Part shown: positions 1 to 6,671 of the stretch, one piece after another
Numbering within the stretch: the first letter of the stretch is position 1
Layout: every line of letters begins with the position of its first letter
Source: an uncultured Alphaproteobacteria bacterium
GTDB taxonomy: Bacteria; Pseudomonadota; Alphaproteobacteria; Puniceispirillales; UBA1172
Assembly: GCA_913056245.1 (NCBI GenBank)
Contig: CAJXME010000039.1
Coordinates: 1-8,350 of the forward strand
Direction of reading: 5' to 3'
DNA: 8,350 nucleotides
The notes under the pieces: model-generated
Told to the model about the DNA's origin: nothing
Seen by the model: the letters and a program-made list of their open reading frames with translations, nothing else
The model's database searches: none
Position numbers and translations under genes: made by a program

Positions 1-166
1 AGACGATGCCGGCGCTTAGCACGCCGCGACGCGGGCGTCAGGCGCCCCGTTCCGTGGCCGCAAAGTCCAATCGACGGCATTTGCGCCACCTTTCACGTTC
101 GTCACGCCGAATGACTGTGGCCCGTGTCCGCGTCCGCGGTTCGGCCGTCGAACGAAAGGGGGGATC

Positions 167-370
167 ATGAACGCGTTCGTCGTGGCGGCGTTTGGCCTCG
201 CCGCCTTCGCCGTTGGCTATCTCGTCTATTCACGCTTCATCGCCCGGCGGGTGTTCGGGCTCGATCCGGACTTCGAAACGCCGGCGCACGCACTCCGGGA
301 CGGCGTCGACTACGTGCCGACGAACCGGTTCGTCCTGTGGGGCCACCACTTCACGTCCGTCGCCGGCGCG
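167..370 (+). other. cstA: N-terminal fragment of carbon starvation protein A (CstA)
   Basis: The first 68 codons encode a hydrophobic first helix (residues about 3-22) followed by [25 protein letters not shown] and [11 protein letters not shown]. This is the characteristic opening of CstA peptide/pyruvate transporters, in which HHFTSVAGA is normally followed by the next membrane segment (API-GP-type residues). Instead the frame continues into GMC sequence. The fragment and its upstream region are about 67% GC (241 of 360 bases by hand count), against about 50-55% for most of the window. The aaagggggg ribosome site just before the ATG supports a genuine cstA start. Bases 1-166 would then be the cstA leader and promoter region; I see no gene there. 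Confidence 0.75.
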
Positions 371-1579
371 GATGACGCATATCACGGCCGTGGCGGACCG
401 TTGAATGTCAGCGGGCTTCGCAACACCTACCCGGCGCTGGACCTGCTGACCAAGGCTGCCGAAAGCTGCGGTTATCCGCATAACCCCGACTATAACGGCG
501 CCAGCCAGGACGGATTCGGCACCTATCAGGTCACGCAGAAGAACGGAATGCGGTTCTCGGCGAAGAAAGCCTATCTCGATGCGGCGCGGCGGCGGCCCAA
601 TCTGCGGGTGATCACCCATGCGCATGTCACCGCAGTGACCCTGTCAGGCACCCGCGTTACCGGCATCACCTACCGCCAACATGGCAGCTCTTATCAGTTG
701 CTGGCTGGCCGCGAGGTCATTTTATCCGCCGGGGCGATCCAATCGCCACAAATTCTGGAACTGTCAGGCATTGGCGATCCGTCCATCTTGGGCGCGCATG
801 GCATCGAAATCAAACATGCGCTTGCCGGGGTTGGTAGCAATCTGGCCGATCATTACATTTCACGCCTGTCATGGCGGCTGAATCAAGACCTCTCGATCAA
901 CCATTTGTCGCGCGGATTTGGGCTGGTTAGAGAAGTGATCAAATACGTCACCACGCGGCGCGGGGCTTTGGCTTTGCCGGCGGGCATTCTTGCGGGCTTT
1001 GTCAAAAGTCGCCCCGGCCTCACAGGGCCTGATATTCAATATCACATCGCCAATGCCAGTTTTGCCAATCCCGCCAAACGCGTCTTTGATAATTTCCCAG
1101 GCATGACCTTTGGCCCTTGCCAATTGCGGCCTGAAAGCCGAGGGTCGGTTCATGTGCAATCGGCAGACCCACGGCAAGCGCCGAAGATCATCACCAATTA
1201 TCTCACCACCGCTGAAGATCAGCGCGTTCATGTGGCGGGGATGAAAATTGCCCGCGATATTATGGAATCTCCCATCATGTCTCCCTATGTCGCCCATGAA
1301 ATGCGCCCGGGGCAAGATATTAAAACCGATGATGAATTGCTGGCCTATGCGCGGGAGACAGGCGTCACGCTTTATCATCCTGTATCCACCTGCCGCATGG
1401 GGCCTGACCCTAAGCAAGGCGATGTCGTCAACGCTCGCCTTAAAATCCATGGCCTCGACGGCGTGCGGGTGGTGGATGCCTCGATCATGCCGGAATTGGT
1501 CTCAGGTAACACCAACGCGCCCACGATTATGATTGGGGAAAAAGCCGCGGATATGATCCTTGCAGACGCCGCCCCATAA
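167..1579 (+). CDS. GMC-family oxidoreductase, N-terminally truncated and joined in frame to a CstA start (chimeric ORF)
   Basis: Residues 69-470 are the C-terminal three quarters of a choline-dehydrogenase-like GMC flavoenzyme, a family that oxidises alcohols with FAD. The GMC signature lies at residues 189-203 ([15 protein letters not shown]). The catalytic His is His404 in HPVSTCRMG, and the second active-site residue is probably Asn450 in [10 protein letters not shown], by analogy with His466/Asn510 of choline oxidase. The first roughly 130-150 residues of the family, with the GxGxxG dinucleotide-binding motif, are absent. In their place are 68 residues that match the N terminus of the transporter CstA. 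Full-length GMC enzymes are about 530 residues; only about 402 remain here. Without the FAD-binding motif the product should not bind FAD normally. The start at 167 has a strong ribosome site (aaagggggg, 3 bases before the ATG), but that site belongs to cstA. The family call for the C-terminal part is secure; the ORF as a natural gene is doubtful. Confidence 0.8.
   Translation: MNAFVVAAFGLAAFAVGYLVYSRFIARRVFGLDPDFETPAHALRDGVDYVPTNRFVLWGHHFTSVAGADDAYHGRGGPLNVSGLRNTYPALDLLTKAAESCGYPHNPDYNGASQDGFGTYQVTQKNGMRFSAKKAYLDAARRRPNLRVITHAHVTAVTLSGTRVTGITYRQHGSSYQLLAGREVILSAGAIQSPQILELSGIGDPSILGAHGIEIKHALAGVGSNLADHYISRLSWRLNQDLSINHLSRGFGLVREVIKYVTTRRGALALPAGILAGFVKSRPGLTGPDIQYHIANASFANPAKRVFDNFPGMTFGPCQLRPESRGSVHVQSADPRQAPKIITNYLTTAEDQRVHVAGMKIARDIMESPIMSPYVAHEMRPGQDIKTDDELLAYARETGVTLYHPVSTCRMGPDPKQGDVVNARLKIHGLDGVRVVDASIMPELVSGNTNAPTIMIGEKAADMILADAAP
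362..376. other. Probable chimeric breakpoint between cstA and a GMC oxidoreductase gene
   Basis: The amino-acid match to CstA ends at Gly67-Ala68 (codons at 365-370), and the match to GMC begins with the same Gly-Ala followed by Asp-Asp-Ala-Tyr-His-Gly. The short GC-rich string gccggcgcg at the join could occur in both parents, which would make it a microhomology. The join falls inside two unrelated protein folds, so it is not a domain-boundary fusion. Confidence 0.65.
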
Positions 1580-1597
1580 AAATTTCTGTTTTTCAGA

Positions 1598-1626
1598 TTG
1601 GAATATGGCCGAGCAAACCATATAGA
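1598..1626 (+). promoter_or_regulatory. Putative sigma-70-like promoter of the flavin reductase operon
   Basis: TTGGAA (1598-1603) and TATAGA (1621-1626) are separated by 17 bases and each match the consensus at 4 of 6 positions. Transcription would begin near 1633. That would leave almost no leader for an ATG at 1635 but a normal short leader for the ATG at 1662. It lies in the 55-82-base gap after the GMC stop, so the downstream cluster could be transcribed independently of the GMC gene. Matches of this quality occur by chance. Confidence 0.35.
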
Positions 1627-1661
1627 TAGAAAAGATGGCTATTCCGGCTGACGAGGCTTTC

Positions 1662-2144
1662 ATGGAAATTGATCAACAAAAACTTAGGCAATGTTTTGGC
1701 GCCTTCATGACGGGGGTGACGATTGTCACCACCACGGACAGCCATGATAAGCCCATTGGCTTCACCGCCAATTCATTTACTTCTGTATCCCTAACACCGC
1801 CAATGCTTTTGGTCTGCATCGATAATGGGTCAGAAAACCTTAACGCTTACATCAAAGGGCGCGGCTTTGCCGTCAATGTATTGGCGTCCGATCAGCAAGA
1901 TTTGTCTAGCCGTTTTGCCTCCCCCATCGCCGATCGATTTGAAGGCATCGCGTGGCAGAACAGCGCTTTGGGCTTCCCGATTTTCAAGGATGTCGCGGCC
2001 AGTTTTGATTGCACCCTCGAACAAGCGATTGCGGCGGGCGATCATACCATCATGTTGGGGCGCATCGATAATTTCAGCAGCGCCGACAAATTGGGGTTAG
2101 GCTATCATCGCGGTCAATATTTCACCCGAGGGGACACCGCCTAA
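1662..2144 (+). CDS. Flavin reductase, HpaC-like (short-chain NAD(P)H:flavin oxidoreductase)
   Basis: This 160-residue protein belongs to the flavin reductase domain family that reduces free FMN or FAD with NAD(P)H, usually supplying reduced flavin to a two-component monooxygenase. Visible family motifs, in order, are TGVTIVTT (17-24), GFTANSFTSVSLTPPMLLVC (33-52, the flavin-contacting segment), FAVNVL (69-74), GDHTIMLGRI (126-135) and YHRGQYF (148-154). The length is typical of HpaC-type reductases. I chose ATG 1662 because gagg (1653-1656) stands 5 bases before it and it fits the family start. The in-frame ATG at 1635 would add nine residues but has no spaced ribosome site. No monooxygenase lies beside it in this window, so its partner is unknown. 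The next gene begins 3 bases after the stop, indicating translational coupling. Confidence 0.88.
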   Translation: MEIDQQKLRQCFGAFMTGVTIVTTTDSHDKPIGFTANSFTSVSLTPPMLLVCIDNGSENLNAYIKGRGFAVNVLASDQQDLSSRFASPIADRFEGIAWQNSALGFPIFKDVAASFDCTLEQAIAAGDHTIMLGRIDNFSSADKLGLGYHRGQYFTRGDTA

Positions 2145-2147
2145 CTC

Positions 2148-3476
2148 ATGCCAAGTCTTGCGATCATCGGCAATGGATATAGCGCCGCCGTTTGCGTTTA
2201 TCATCTGATCAAATCAGGCTTTCCAAGCCAAGAGATCACGGTGTTTGGCAAAGGCGCTTTCGGGCATGGTCAGGCCTATGGCACACTCAATCCCGATTTC
2301 AGGCTCAATGTCCGCGCTGAAATCATGCGCATTGATCCGGATCACCCTGATGATTTCCCGGAATGGGCCAAAGCCAATCTCGATGATCCTGATGCGCATA
2401 ACGACGCGGGGTCATTTTATCGGCGGAGCGATTTTGCGCGATACATGACCGCTAAGATGACCGCGCTGGCAGAAACCCACCCCATCCACCACCGCGATGA
2501 GACGGTCTCCTCCATCGCTTTTGATGGCCAATGGATGGTGACCAGCGATGATGGTGAAGCGCGTTTCGATCTGCTTATCCTCGCCACGGGCAACCCGCCA
2601 CCAGCATTAAGGTTTGAACTTGACCCTCACTTGTCGCCGTTCTTAACCACCAATCCATGGCAAGGGGATTGGACGGGAAAACTTGATCCCGCAGCGGATA
2701 TCGCCATCATTGGCGGCGGGTTAACCGCCATGGACGCGATCGCTAGCCTTGAAGCGATGAAGCATCAAGGATCGGTCACCATCATCTCGCCGAAAGGCTT
2801 ATTGCCGCCGCCGCAACTCGATTGGGTGGAGACGCCTGATCTCGACTGGCCTGAACCGCAATCCGCCCTCGCACTCTATCGCTTCATGGCCAACGCCATG
2901 GCGAAAGGCGATTGGCTTGATCGTCCCACCCAAGATTGTTTTGAAAACCTGCGCAAAGGCGTAAGCCCGGCATGGCGGGGTTTGCCAAAAGATGAAAAAC
3001 TGAAACTTCTTCGGCATTTTGGCTGGTTATGGCAATTGCTGCGCTACCGAGCTTCGCCGCAAACGGTGATGAGTCAAAAGCGATTGTCCACCGCGGATCA
3101 ACTCACCCTCATCAAAGGGCGTGTGGTGAGCATCACGCCATCCTCATCTGATCGCGGCACGGCTAAACCGCTTCATCTCACCCTGTCTTCAGGGGATACG
3201 CTTGCCGCCGATCACGCAATTATCGCCACGGGCGCGGGTCAAGACCCATTGATCAAAGCCATGGGCGACAATAAAACCTTAAGGCTAGAAGCCCAGCAAT
3301 TGATGGTTGATGAGTCTCTACGTATGATCGACAACAACGGCCAAGCCTATGCCACGGGTTTTGCCCTTGGGCCGCCCACCGTCTTTAGCCGTGGTGATGT
3401 GGTGGGCGCCACCACGATTGCCGGTGAAGCCAAATTGATCGCCGAAACCATCACCCATCAGATCGGCGTCAGATGA
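2148..3476 (+). CDS. FAD/NAD(P)-binding oxidoreductase, YdhS-like (COG4529 type)
   Basis: This is a 442-residue flavoprotein with two nucleotide-binding folds. The first is at the N terminus (IIGNGYSAA, residues 6-14). It is followed by the family-typical block FRLNVRAEIMRIDPDHPDDFPEWAK (51-75) and the dinucleotide-fold strand LILATGNPP (143-151). A second Rossmann motif, IAIIGGGLTAMDA, lies at 185-197. A late ATG motif (IIATGAGQDP) and a C-terminal segment typical of FAD-dependent oxidoreductases (ATGFALGPPTVFSRGDVVG) follow. The architecture matches the uncharacterised YdhS-like NAD(P)/FAD-binding proteins, whose substrate is not established. The gene starts 3 bases after the flavin reductase stop and overlaps the next gene by 4 bases, so it is almost certainly co-transcribed with both. 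A role receiving or using electrons alongside the neighbouring flavin reductases is an inference. Confidence 0.85.
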   Translation: MPSLAIIGNGYSAAVCVYHLIKSGFPSQEITVFGKGAFGHGQAYGTLNPDFRLNVRAEIMRIDPDHPDDFPEWAKANLDDPDAHNDAGSFYRRSDFARYMTAKMTALAETHPIHHRDETVSSIAFDGQWMVTSDDGEARFDLLILATGNPPPALRFELDPHLSPFLTTNPWQGDWTGKLDPAADIAIIGGGLTAMDAIASLEAMKHQGSVTIISPKGLLPPPQLDWVETPDLDWPEPQSALALYRFMANAMAKGDWLDRPTQDCFENLRKGVSPAWRGLPKDEKLKLLRHFGWLWQLLRYRASPQTVMSQKRLSTADQLTLIKGRVVSITPSSSDRGTAKPLHLTLSSGDTLAADHAIIATGAGQDPLIKAMGDNKTLRLEAQQLMVDESLRMIDNNGQAYATGFALGPPTVFSRGDVVGATTIAGEAKLIAETITHQIGVR

Positions 3477-3952
3477 GCAAACCTTCCTTCAAAGCCCTCA
3501 GCGCAAGCCGATATTGGCAAAAAACCCCATTGGCGGAGATGACGCCCCCGGAATGGGAGGCTTTATGCGATGGCTGCGGCAAGTGCTGCGTCATCAAATT
3601 GGAAGATGTTGATGACGGCTCGATCCATTACACGGATATTGGCTGCACTCTCTTGGACAGCAAAACCTGCCGTTGCACCAATTATCAAAATCGCAAGGCC
3701 ATCGTTGAAGATTGCGTGATCTTATCCCCTGATCGGCTGAATGATTTGCCGTGGATGCCGAAAACTTGCGCCTATCGCTTGCTGCATGAAGGCAAAGATT
3801 TGCCGTCTTGGCATCCGCTGGTGACCGGCGATCCTAACAGCGCCCATCAAGCGGGAAAATCCGTCGCTGGCAAAATATTTTCCGAAGATGATATTGATGA
3901 AGACGACTATCCTTCTCATATAAAAGATTGGGATCAAGACGATGAGCGATGA
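3473..3952 (+). CDS. YcgN-family cysteine cluster protein (UPF0260 / YkgJ-type zinc/iron-chelating domain)
   Basis: This 159-residue protein aligns by eye along its whole length with E. coli YcgN (153 residues). Shared landmarks are the N-terminal FW/YWQ-K-L-EM-EWE pattern, LCDGCGKCCVIKLED (31-45), the C-x-L-x(5)-TC-x-C-NY block (58-71) and the conserved C-terminal TCAYRLLHEGKDLPSWHPLVTG (98-119). Nine cysteines (32, 35, 38, 39, 58, 66, 68, 81, 99) are arranged as a CxxCxxCC group plus later single ones. The arrangement suggests metal binding, annotated in databases as zinc or iron chelation, but the function is not established. The C terminus is very acidic. It begins in an ATGA overlap with the upstream flavoprotein stop and overlaps the next gene by 11 bases. 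It has no signal peptide and is expected to be cytoplasmic. Confidence 0.92.
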   Translation: MSKPSFKALSASRYWQKTPLAEMTPPEWEALCDGCGKCCVIKLEDVDDGSIHYTDIGCTLLDSKTCRCTNYQNRKAIVEDCVILSPDRLNDLPWMPKTCAYRLLHEGKDLPSWHPLVTGDPNSAHQAGKSVAGKIFSEDDIDEDDYPSHIKDWDQDDER

Positions 3953-4175
3953 ACAAAACAAATTTTTCAGACTGGGTGGCATGAGCTGGGTGCTTTATGC
4001 GCTTTTGGCCGTCTTGCTGATCGCTGGCCTTATGGTGGGGCGTGATCAAGACGCGCCGGCTTGGGCGCAATGCAAGGAATCGCTGTTTCAGCAAATGTTC
4101 TCCGACACTTGCACGCCGCGCCAAGGCATTGGAGTTCCGGTTGAAATTCCCGCTTCCCCCGGTCAAAATACCTAA
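3942..4175 (+). CDS. Small single-pass membrane protein, unknown function
   Basis: The 77-residue product has a short charged N terminus (residues 1-13), one membrane segment (about 14-32, MSWVLYALLAVLLIAGLMV) and a roughly 44-residue tail with two cysteines (44 and 57) in AQCKESLFQQMFSDTCTPR. The positive charges flanking the helix are balanced, so topology is uncertain; if the tail is periplasmic, Cys44-Cys57 could form a disulfide. The gene overlaps the YcgN-like gene by 11 bases, starting in gatgagcgATGA-like context, which supports translation by coupling. I do not recognise a family. It is likely genuine because it fills an otherwise tight operon and is free of stops in the expected frame. 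Confidence 0.65.
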   Translation: MSDEQNKFFRLGGMSWVLYALLAVLLIAGLMVGRDQDAPAWAQCKESLFQQMFSDTCTPRQGIGVPVEIPASPGQNT

Positions 4176-4211
4176 TCTTTTTAATCCAGCCCCATTCTTG
4201 GAGATTTTTTG

Positions 4212-4838
4212 ATGTTTTTTACCCCTGGCACTCATAAAGAAAACGGCCTGCCGCATAATCCCTTCAAAGCGATTGTCGCGCCTCGGCCTATTGGCTGGAT
4301 TTCCACCATCAGCACCGATGGCAAGCCGAATGTCGCGCCTTATAGTTTTTTCAACGCCATGTCCGAAACCCCGCCTATTGTGGGGTATTCCGCCGGCCCT
4401 AGCGCAAGCGGGAGCGCAAATGGCGAGAAGGATTCGCTGGTCAACGCGCGGGAAACTGGAGAATTTGTCGTCAATATCGTGTCCAAACAGCAAATTCAGG
4501 CGATGAGCGATACCTCCGCTGACCTCAGCCATGGGGTTTCAGAATTTGATTTCGCGGGTTTGCAAGCCGCCCCCGCATCGCTTGTGAAAGCGCCTATGGT
4601 GGCGGATGCTCCATGCCAATTGGAATGCAAACTCTTGGATATTATTGCCCTACCTGAAGCGCCCGATGGCACGCGCAATCATTGGGTGATGGGCGAAGTC
4701 ATCGGCATTCATATCGCTGATCACGTCATCGTTGATGGCAAAGTGGATGTCTTGAAATACAACCCTGCCGCTCGTCTCGGCTATATGGATTACGCCACGA
4801 TTGAAGAGGTCTTCGCGGTTCAGCGCCCAACGCTATAG
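4212..4838 (+). CDS. Flavin reductase family protein (DIM6/NTAB, COG1853 type)
   Basis: This 208-residue protein is a split-barrel FMN-binding flavin reductase-like protein. Typical features are HNPFKAIVAPRPIGWISTIS (15-34), the GKPNVAPYSFFNAMSETPPIVGYS block (37-60) that forms the flavin pocket, a KDSLVNARETGEFVVNIVS segment (73-91), and the late C-x-LECKLLDI and GEVIGIHIAD strands. The P-R-P-I-G-W-IST signature separates it from the HpaC-like reductase earlier in the same cluster, so the two are distant paralogues rather than a recent duplication. The start is ATG 4212, preceded by ggag at 4200-4203 with an 8-base spacer; the codon just before it is an in-frame TTG without support. It lies 36 bases after the small membrane protein and is probably the last gene of the operon. 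The substrate is unknown. Confidence 0.88.
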   Translation: MFFTPGTHKENGLPHNPFKAIVAPRPIGWISTISTDGKPNVAPYSFFNAMSETPPIVGYSAGPSASGSANGEKDSLVNARETGEFVVNIVSKQQIQAMSDTSADLSHGVSEFDFAGLQAAPASLVKAPMVADAPCQLECKLLDIIALPEAPDGTRNHWVMGEVIGIHIADHVIVDGKVDVLKYNPAARLGYMDYATIEEVFAVQRPTL

Positions 4839-4865
4839 CCGATCAAGATTTGTTTGTGATTGTGA

Positions 4866-5582
4866 TCAATTGATGCTGCATTTGCTGAGGTTCACATTGA
4901 CGTAACCGCGCAGATTAGCAGGTTTCAAGTCAATTTTGAGCAACCATGCATCGGCTAAGAGGGACACCACCATGGGCAATGGGCCTGTGGCTATTTTCTC
5001 ACCGCTCAAATACGACACCCGAATGGACACCGGCTTTTCCGCGTCAAACCATGGGCGTTCTTTGGTCGCTTCTTGTTCGGCTTCGCCCTCGACAAAGACT
5101 TGGAGCGTGCCATCAAGCATTTGCGCGCTGGATTCTGTGCCTGCAAAAAAACTGGTCGCTACCGCCAAATCAATCTCTTCAAGCGGACGGCAACGCGAAG
5201 GCTTGGCCGCGGATTGAAGCGCTAATCTGATCTCATCTTCTTTGATGCCGCGCGCCAGATATCGCGCCACCAATTTCTTGAGCCTTTCCATGGCGGTTTT
5301 ATCATCGCCCTGTTCGCTCAGCAGTTCGGCTGAAATCCGCTTTTCACGCTCGACGGTCAATTGCGTGGTTAGCGTCGCCAATTCCTGCGCCAGTCGATCA
5401 TTGTTCTGGCGGGTTTCAGCGATTTGCTCATTGATCACTGAAATCCGCGCTTCTTGCTGACTGCTGCCCCAAAACCAGCCGATCCAGACCATCAACACCA
5501 TCACGGCAATGCGCACCAACCAGCTGAACTGGTTGCGGAATTCCTTTTTCCGATAGCGATCTGTGGTTTGGTAATAGTCCAT
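4866..5582 (-). CDS. Membrane-anchored coiled-coil protein with C-terminal periplasmic domain, unknown function
   Basis: This is a 238-residue protein with a basic N terminus (RYRKKEFRNQ, 9-18), a single membrane helix (about 20-39, rich in Trp: VWIGWFWG) and a heptad-like, Glu/Gln/Leu-rich coiled coil at about 42-90. A charged helical linker (95-127) follows, then a C-terminal beta-rich-looking domain (about 137-235) with a YLSGEKI stretch. Two cysteines (131 and 235) bracket that domain. By the positive-inside rule the C-terminal bulk is outside the cytoplasm. I chose ATG 5582 because a promoter at 5617-5645 would place transcription start near 5610; the longer reading from TTG 5645 begins inside the -35 box. 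A weak taaag is the only ribosome-site-like string. The layout recalls cell-envelope scaffold proteins, but I do not recognise a family. It converges on the flavin reductase with 27 bases between stops. Confidence 0.78.
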   Translation of the reverse strand: MDYYQTTDRYRKKEFRNQFSWLVRIAVMVLMVWIGWFWGSSQQEARISVINEQIAETRQNNDRLAQELATLTTQLTVEREKRISAELLSEQGDDKTAMERLKKLVARYLARGIKEDEIRLALQSAAKPSRCRPLEEIDLAVATSFFAGTESSAQMLDGTLQVFVEGEAEQEATKERPWFDAEKPVSIRVSYLSGEKIATGPLPMVVSLLADAWLLKIDLKPANLRGYVNVNLSKCSIN

Positions 5583-5616
5583 CTTTAGTCTGACGCGATG
5601 CCTTGTTGTTTCTGCG

Positions 5617-5645
5617 GTTATATCCTTGCCCCTTGGGAAGGGCAA
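5617..5645 (-). promoter_or_regulatory. Putative sigma-70-like promoter of the membrane coiled-coil gene
   Basis: Read on the minus strand, TTGCCC (5640-5645) and TATAAC (5617-5622) are separated by 17 bases; the -10 box matches consensus at 5 of 6 and the -35 box at 4 of 6. Predicted transcription start is near 5610, giving a leader of about 28 bases to ATG 5582. An inverted repeat TTGCCC-N8-GGGCAA (5626-5645) overlaps the -35 box and spacer and could be an operator. Confidence 0.45.
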
Positions 5646-5735
5646 TCTTCATCTTACAAGAATAAGGCTTCATCCACCCGATCTTATTTTGTTATGCAGA
5701 TGCCTTTACTTTAAGCCTCTATCATGCAGGATAGA

Positions 5736-5750
5736 TTGAGAATATCTCAA
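5736..5750. promoter_or_regulatory. Dyad-symmetric site in the divergent intergenic region, possible operator
   Basis: TTGAGAATATCTCAA has two perfect 6-base arms around a 3-base centre. It lies 54 bases upstream of the HD-domain start and about 125 bases from the predicted transcription start of the divergent membrane gene. It does not fit the FNR (TTGAT-N4-ATCAA) or RirA (TGA-N9-TCA) patterns exactly. There is no T-run, so it is not an intrinsic terminator. No regulator can be named. Confidence 0.3.
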
Positions 5751-5803
5751 CTGATTATTGCTGTGAATTTTGTCAAGATTATTGCGCCCTTTCCGATGGC
5801 TTC

Positions 5804-6439
5804 GTGAGTGATATTATGGCCAAACGCTCTCCCAAAACGTCCCAAAAACCTGATCGAGCCTGGCAACGGATGCTCAGCGGTCGCCGCCTTGATTTGCTCA
5901 ACCCTTCCCCCTTGGATATTGAGATTGAAGACATCGCCCATGGTCTGGCAAGGGTCGCGCGATGGAACGGCCAAACCGAAGGGGATTGGGCGTTTAGCGT
6001 CGCGCAACATAGCGTGATGGTGGAGCGGCTCTTTGCCCAACTTAATCCCAATGCTCCCCGCCAATGGCGTTTGGCTTGCCTGTTGCACGACGCGCCGGAA
6101 TATGTAATCGGCGATATGATTACGCCGTTTAAATATGCATTAGGTGGGATATATCGCGACATTGAACACCGGCTTGATACGGCTGTCAGCATCCGTTTTG
6201 GATTACCGCCCCAATTGCCAGACGCAGTGCAACGCACCATCAAACGCGCGGACCGTATGGCGGCCTGGATTGAGGCCACACAAATCGCCGGATTTAGCCA
6301 TGATGAGGCGGCAAAAATTTTTATCAAGCCATCTGGCACACCGTCACATATCAAATTGCGTGTCCAACCCCCCGCCGATGCCGCCGCCGCATTCCTGCGG
6401 CGCTTTGCCATTCTTGGCGGTCAGAAAAAACAAAAATAG
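5804..6439 (+). CDS. HD-domain phosphohydrolase, YfbR-like (5'-deoxynucleotidase family)
   Basis: This 211-residue HD hydrolase carries the metal and catalytic residues of the YfbR family. They are His69 (FSVAQHSVMV), His95-Asp96, Glu99 and Asp104 in LLHDAPEYVIGDMITPFKY, which matches the HDxxExxxxD spacing of E. coli YfbR, and Asp150 in IKRADRMAAWIEA. YfbR dephosphorylates deoxynucleoside 5'-monophosphates; whether this homologue has the same substrate is inferred. The N-terminal SGRRLDLLNPSPLDIEIEDIAHGLARVARWNGQT block (25-58) is typical of the proteobacterial phosphohydrolases of this group. The start is uncertain: GTG 5804 is given, but ATG 5816 four codons later, after gagtgat, is equally plausible. 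It is a single gene, transcribed away from the membrane coiled-coil gene and converging on a CWC protein gene with one base between the stop codons. Confidence 0.88.
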   Translation: MSDIMAKRSPKTSQKPDRAWQRMLSGRRLDLLNPSPLDIEIEDIAHGLARVARWNGQTEGDWAFSVAQHSVMVERLFAQLNPNAPRQWRLACLLHDAPEYVIGDMITPFKYALGGIYRDIEHRLDTAVSIRFGLPPQLPDAVQRTIKRADRMAAWIEATQIAGFSHDEAAKIFIKPSGTPSHIKLRVQPPADAAAAFLRRFAILGGQKKQK

Positions 6440-6440
6440 C

Positions 6441-6671
6441 CTAGGCTTTTGTCCGCAATGCGGATGCGTCACGCTGTTGCTTTTTGATTTTGCGCATTTT
6501 GGTGATGTCTTTGGCTTTGCCAAGCGTCATGCAATCGGGGCACACACAACTGCCAGCAAGGTCAAAACTGCCACGTAGATTCGGCAAATCCATGCACCAG
6601 CACCGCGATTTGCCGGGCGGGGCCCCACAATTGAAACTTGTGCCACATTCATCACATACAAGTTTGTCCAT
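6441..6671 (-). CDS. Cysteine-rich CWC family protein
   Basis: This 76-residue protein has eight cysteines: Cys6, Cys9 and Cys15 in CDECGTSFNCG, Cys24 and Cys26 in the diagnostic CWC followed by a Leu-Pro (RCWCMDLP, 23-30), and Cys42, Cys44 and Cys47 in CVCPDC. This is the pattern of the small Cys-rich CWC family (PF14375 type), which probably binds zinc; its function is unknown. A basic C-terminal tail (RKIKKQQR) follows. ATG 6671 is chosen because taggtga (minus strand) stands a few bases before it and the family starts just before the first CxxC. ATG 6686 and ATG 6689 are in frame but have no ribosome site. It converges with the HD-domain gene with a single base between stops. Confidence 0.8.
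   Translation of the reverse strand: MDKLVCDECGTSFNCGAPPGKSRCWCMDLPNLRGSFDLAGSCVCPDCMTLGKAKDITKMRKIKKQQRDASALRTKA

Noticed and set aside
230..625. 131-residue minus-strand frame across the cstA/GMC junction
   Set aside because: It is a GC-rich shadow of the plus-strand coding sequence with no recognisable family or ribosome site.
1635..1661. Earlier ATG for the first flavin reductase
   Set aside because: No spaced ribosome site, and the putative promoter would put it at the transcription start. ATG 1662 has gagg 5 bases upstream and gives a normal family length.
3834..4532. 232-residue minus-strand frame under the YcgN, small membrane and flavin reductase genes
   Set aside because: It is antisense to three supported genes, with an Arg/His/Gly-rich composition typical of shadow frames.
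4840..4868. GATCA/TGATC inverted repeat between the convergent flavin reductase and membrane genes as a terminator
   Set aside because: Only five base pairs with a long AT-rich loop and no clear T-run.
6438..6447. Palindrome AGCCTAGGCT between A-rich and T-rich runs, spanning the two convergent stop codons, as a bidirectional terminator
   Set aside because: It is a contiguous 10-base palindrome with no loop. Folding would leave a three-base-pair stem, too weak for an intrinsic terminator. It is mostly explained by two facing TAG stops.
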